Assembly (NCBI RefSeq): GCF_001660485.1
Contig: NZ_CP013979.1
Coordinates: forward strand, 3,968,001 to 4,032,000
From: Agromyces aureus
GTDB taxonomy: Bacteria > Actinomycetota > Actinomycetes > Actinomycetales > Microbacteriaceae
Length of the DNA: 64,000 bases
Direction: 5' to 3'
In this document: positions 61,601 through 64,000 of the stretch, one piece after another
How positions within the stretch are numbered: position 1 is the stretch's first letter
How the letters are laid out: each line of letters begins with the position of its first letter
Program-made: the position numbers and the translations under genes
Notes under the pieces: generated by a model
What the model was told of the DNA's origin: nothing
Seen by the model: only the letters and a program-made list of their open reading frames with translations
Database searches by the model: none

Positions 61601-64000
61601 GTCGGGCTCTTCGTCACGGTCACCGCGGCCTCGAGGTGCAGGTTGCGGTATTCGGCATCCGCGCTGTCGGAGGCGGACAACGACTGGCCGACGGCGATGT
61701 CCGCCGAGACGGCGTCGACGTCGACCGTGTTCCAGAAGACGCCCGCCGCCTCCTCACCGGGCGCCGGCACCTGGTCGGCACGGGTCGTCGGCACCGGGTC
61801 GCCCGAGCGCAGGTCGACGCGTCGCTCGACCTGGAAGGGCACGTTGACCAGCGGATTGGCCGGGTTCGTCCAGCCGAGCCCGCTGCCGGCCGCGAACATG
61901 AAACGCAGGCCGTGCACATCAGCTGCAGGGGCCGCGGCGAGGAACGTCCTGGCCTCGTCGATCGTGCCGCCGTTCGGGCCGCACGACCAGGCGCCGCCGA
62001 CCGTGTCGGCCACGATGTTCGCGGCGCTGAAGTCACCGCCGGAGAGGTAGCACGCGGTGACGCGCTCGACCGGCGCGGGCAGCGCCCACGCGGCATCCAT
62101 GCCGAGGAAGTCGACGGCGTTCCAGAAGGTCGGGTCGTCGTCGGAGATCGTCATGGTGCGCGGGCGCGTCGAGCCGTTCGGCTGGCCCGACACCGTGACC
62201 GTGACGGGCGAGAAGTCGTCGACCTTCTGCTGCGCCGGCGAGATAGCCTTGCCGGCGGTGACGCCGAAACTCGGCTCCTCGAGCGCGATGATCGCACTCG
62301 CCTGGTCGCAGGCGTACCGCGCGTCGTCGGCCGGCGGACACGTGCCGATCGCGTCGATGTCGGCCACGATGCCCTCCGCGGTGTTCGTGGTGGGCGTGTC
62401 GGCGACCGAGACGGGGTCGGTGGTGCCCCGCCACACCGGGCGAAGGCGCACGTCGAAAGCCACCACGCCGGCACCGTTCGCGACGATGCGACCGTCGAAC
62501 TCGACCTGCACCCCGCTCACGTCGCAGGTCAGCGCGGCCGGCGTGAGCGCGAGCGCCTCGGCCCGGGTGTACTCGGACTGGCTGCCGTCGGGGCAGAAGA
62601 GCCGCACGACCGTCTGCAGGGTTCCCGAGGGCACGGTGATCGTGGCGAAGTTGTTGAAGGTGAACGCCTGGAACGGGTCGCTGCGTCGATCGACCACTGA
62701 GCCGGGCGCGGTGTCGGTGATCTGCAGCTGGTCGACCCTGGCCGGAGTCGTGTTGCGCGTCGTCACCGTGATGCGGCTGAGCGGATACTGGCTCGCGGGA
62801 ATGCCGATCTCCGGCACAGAGAGCGGGCCGCCCTGCCAGTTCTTGTCGGTCGTGGTCGTGATCGGCACGTCGACGATGACGACGTCGTCTTGATCGTTCG
62901 ACGAGAGCGGAGTGCCGCCGTCGGCCAGGTGGCCCGTGACGTTCACCGTGTTGTGCACGACACCGGGGTCGGTGAGGTTGTAGAGCTCGTCGCCGAGCAC
63001 GGGCGCGCCGTCGGAGCGCTTCTCGTCGCGCACCTGCCAGACGAGCTGCACCTGGCGGTCGTTGCCGAACGAGCGGGCGACCCCCGAGCCGACGGGCGGC
63101 GCGTCGAGGTCGCCCTCGGACGCCTCCGCGCGGTCTCGGCTCTCGGCGAACACGAGCTGCACGCCGAGCGTCGACTGCTGCTCGGCGCCCGTGAGGGTCA
63201 CCCCAGGGAACTGGCCGATGCAGCTGTCGGGGCACGGGTCGTTCGCCGCAGGCGTCCATGCGCTGCCGTCCCAGAGCAGCACGGCCGTCACCTCGTCGAA
63301 CGCGATGAGCGGGTCGTTCGCCGTGGTGATGGGCTGCACGCGGGTCAGGTTGAAGGCGTCGTAGACGCTGTCGGCGATCGCCGTGCCCTCGGGGTCCGCG
63401 ACGTCGGTGAGCTCGACGCGCTCGAGGTTGGAGAACCCACCGGTCGACCAGTACTGCGTCGAGGGGATGGTGTCGCCCGAGCGCGCGATCACCGACTTGA
63501 CGCCGCCGGAGCTCGAGGTGCCGAACGCCTTGTCGATGAGGTCGGCGGTGCCCGGGTCGACCGGGATCAGCTCGACCTCCGGGCATTCCGCGGTCGGCAT
63601 CGCGGCCGAACCCGATGGGACGCCGGGCGTGGCGCTCATGGCATCCGACTGGGCGCAGTTCGGGATGAAGGTCGATTCCTCATCATCGAACGGCGGGCCC
63701 GGCTCGTACCGGCCGTTGGCGCGCACCTCGCTCGTGAAGTTCGGGGCGAGATCGGTGCCCGGGGCGAAGCCATCACCCGTGCCGGTGTAGTCGTAGACGA
63801 ACCGGATGCCGCCCGCGACCGCCGAGATCGCCGGGTCGACCGGCGCGGAGAAGATCGTCGGCCCGGCGATGGGGCCCTCGAGCGTCTTCCACGTGTCATC
63901 GGTCGTGTCGTAGTACTCGACCGTGAGCGTGGAGTCGCCGGGCACGGGGGTCTGGGTGATCGCGGTCAGGTCGAACGCGTTCCACCAGGCATTCGGCTCG
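58690..64000 (-). CDS. Large DUF5979 surface protein with LAVTG sorting signal, partial (N-terminus beyond window)
   Basis: The frame is open from 64000 to the stop at 58690, giving at least 1770 residues. The reading continues in frame past the GTG at 63945 to the window edge (EPNAWWNAFDLTAITQTP), so the start lies outside. The N-terminal two thirds has DUF11-like and isopeptide-forming style beta domains (GAVIPFVLTFANVGEAPFTDPVFTDELP, ETWKFNVTNSGTLPMDRVVSIDNLP). Five tandem DUF5979 domains follow (about 60450-58840), each ending in a VENTF-type motif. The C-terminus has LAVTG (58819-58833), a hydrophobic helix and VRRRR: a LAxTG sorting signal of the class used by sortase E in high-GC actinobacteria. 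It should be covalently wall-attached. Adhesion or an S-layer-like role is a guess. Confidence 0.88.
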   Translation of the reverse strand, partial: EPNAWWNAFDLTAITQTPVPGDSTLTVEYYDTTDDTWKTLEGPIAGPTIFSAPVDPAISAVAGGIRFVYDYTGTGDGFAPGTDLAPNFTSEVRANGRYEPGPPFDDEESTFIPNCAQSDAMSATPGVPSGSAAMPTAECPEVELIPVDPGTADLIDKAFGTSSSGGVKSVIARSGDTIPSTQYWSTGGFSNLERVELTDVADPEGTAIADSVYDAFNLTRVQPITTANDPLIAFDEVTAVLLWDGSAWTPAANDPCPDSCIGQFPGVTLTGAEQQSTLGVQLVFAESRDRAEASEGDLDAPPVGSGVARSFGNDRQVQLVWQVRDEKRSDGAPVLGDELYNLTDPGVVHNTVNVTGHLADGGTPLSSNDQDDVVIVDVPITTTTDKNWQGGPLSVPEIGIPASQYPLSRITVTTRNTTPARVDQLQITDTAPGSVVDRRSDPFQAFTFNNFATITVPSGTLQTVVRLFCPDGSQSEYTRAEALALTPAALTCDVSGVQVEFDGRIVANGAGVVAFDVRLRPVWRGTTDPVSVADTPTTNTAEGIVADIDAIGTCPPADDARYACDQASAIIALEEPSFGVTAGKAISPAQQKVDDFSPVTVTVSGQPNGSTRPRTMTISDDDPTFWNAVDFLGMDAAWALPAPVERVTACYLSGGDFSAANIVADTVGGAWSCGPNGGTIDEARTFLAAAPAADVHGLRFMFAAGSGLGWTNPANPLVNVPFQVERRVDLRSGDPVPTTRADQVPAPGEEAAGVFWNTVDVDAVSADIAVGQSLSASDSADAEYRNLHLEAAVTVTKSPTGDIRPGAVIPFVLTFANVGEAPFTDPVFTDELPTDTNGRQLIFDPDRDPSVSPYAFALTGAAPAPPNGTPLPTDSDLVVVEEVGDTIVFTMPDGSVLEPGQTYTITIQLMLRPGLTPNDDVENWAVVEASEPFDDCVPVLRPDGSCADSTVVSPLAVPALSTVKYVKADVQHGEAGIPEVIGSSGAFLCEPTTVDPEGFFRAPCIPVTLPGGTETWKFNVTNSGTLPMDRVVSIDNLPIPGDQGLIAQLPRGSEWQPGFTGLVELVDPPSGASLTTFYSTSSVPCTADLNPVGTPCAAGTWLPLDDSVDPAIVRSLKFQIDFAGDFFQPGEVLQLRLQTRTSPDQAVQDTYPIAWNTVATGGSALAGDATIVVPATEGRRVGVSYPTGPIRLAKTVTGPGAAFAPDEFAVQLTCASDGVDLVELPELTLVPGADPAQVEGLPWGSTCTATEAGQGQSSQIIGSALVGGPLEVVEVISVENVFEIGGLVITKRVETAAVDEQGDPIPYPGPFEISVTCEFLGSPVFADGYDAQSPMVAELADGGTWSLVGLPDGASCSIEETDDAGAVSAVVSPEVVVIDAEASATVDVENTFAAGSIAIEKVVDGSGAADFGAGPFTLHLTCVLDDASGERTVYDADIVLGGDLPLTTQIDDLAAGATCDVTETDDAGAQSATVDPESITVGADQVAQVTVTNTFVAGSLTVTKEIVGDGAELYGSGPFEVTLVCTREGVDGPVEVAVPGGAARGLTEENAYTATYASLLVGSECALEETTTGGATSVAFLDAEGEPVESVTIAEGEVGTQVRLVNTFLTGGIVVEKTITGSGAAAATGPFTVRLECTSDIDGVATPVVVPGGADRTLSRAGGLTAAYDDLPAGADCTLTETDDGGAARTTITPNAGDPLVGAVEVVAGGSVRLEVENSFDPLAVTGFDAAPALAAALAAFALGAAALAVALVRRRRIVAVHVRRTPRH

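Noticed and set aside
61084..62700. A 538-codon plus-strand frame opposite the DUF5979 protein
   Set aside because: It is a shadow; the minus frame is continuous, beta-domain rich and ends in a sorting signal.
63945..63945. GTG at 63945 as the start of the DUF5979 protein
   Set aside because: The frame stays open and protein-like to the window edge, there is no signal peptide after the GTG, and no Shine-Dalgarno is present.

Overview
The window is high-GC DNA with actinobacterial features, most probably from a member of the Microbacteriaceae. The grounds are the codon use, many leaderless genes with a TANNNT -10 box 5-7 nt before an ATG or GTG, paired DtxR-type iron boxes, HtaA and DUF5979 surface proteins, a LAxTG sorting signal and abundant GGATGCCG/CGGCATCC words. 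The genus cannot be fixed from the sequence alone. I saw no tRNA, rRNA, CRISPR array, phage or insertion sequence.

Layout. 1-7195 is a heme-uptake locus: a large HtaA-domain surface protein (minus strand, C-terminus outside the window) diverges from hmuTUV across two iron boxes. 7268-9033 holds small hypothetical, immunity-like and sterol-carrier-like genes. 9137-30473 carries the purine genes purD, purC, purS, purQ and purL in order on the plus strand, but split by insertions. The first insertion has a DUF1269-like protein, a two-domain extradiol-type dioxygenase, a TetR regulator, a tryptophan-degradation operon (tryptophan 2,3-dioxygenase, an amidohydrolase, kynureninase), an LEA-like protein and a PadR-controlled drug exporter. 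The second has an MscS channel, an acyl-CoA ligase, a DUF389 protein, apt, a DUF3817 protein and an MFS exporter. 30484-38017 holds a Nudix-GNAT fusion, two hypothetical gene pairs, a phosphonate-type alcohol dehydrogenase, chorismate mutase with an SDR, and an FtsX-type ABC exporter. 38018-39145 is a secreted chitin-type LPMO. 39371-41393 is a YtrA-like regulator with its ABC exporter. 41589-48342 has a CPA1 antiporter, Dabb protein, EamA exporter, PfkB kinase, MarR/isochorismatase pair and dihydrolipoyl dehydrogenase.

48665-54837 is a monocarboxylate-transport locus. A DUF485/ActP pair on the minus strand diverges from a LytS/LytTR two-component system that is translationally coupled to a second DUF485-like/SSS pair. 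Three direct repeats 21 bp apart lie in the divergent promoter. 54915-58623 holds TauE, a GNAT, an antitoxin-like small protein, purA and a DUF3151 gene. 58690-64000 is a large surface protein with five DUF5979 repeats and a C-terminal LAVTG sorting signal; its N-terminus lies outside the window.

The most notable items are the amidohydrolase sitting exactly where an N-formylkynurenine formamidase is needed, a dispersed palindromic repeat family of which one pair is translated inside a membrane-protein gene, several nested-palindrome operators, and two genes whose TAG stop codon also forms the -10 box of the next leaderless gene. All functional calls are by motif and family recognition; no database search was run.
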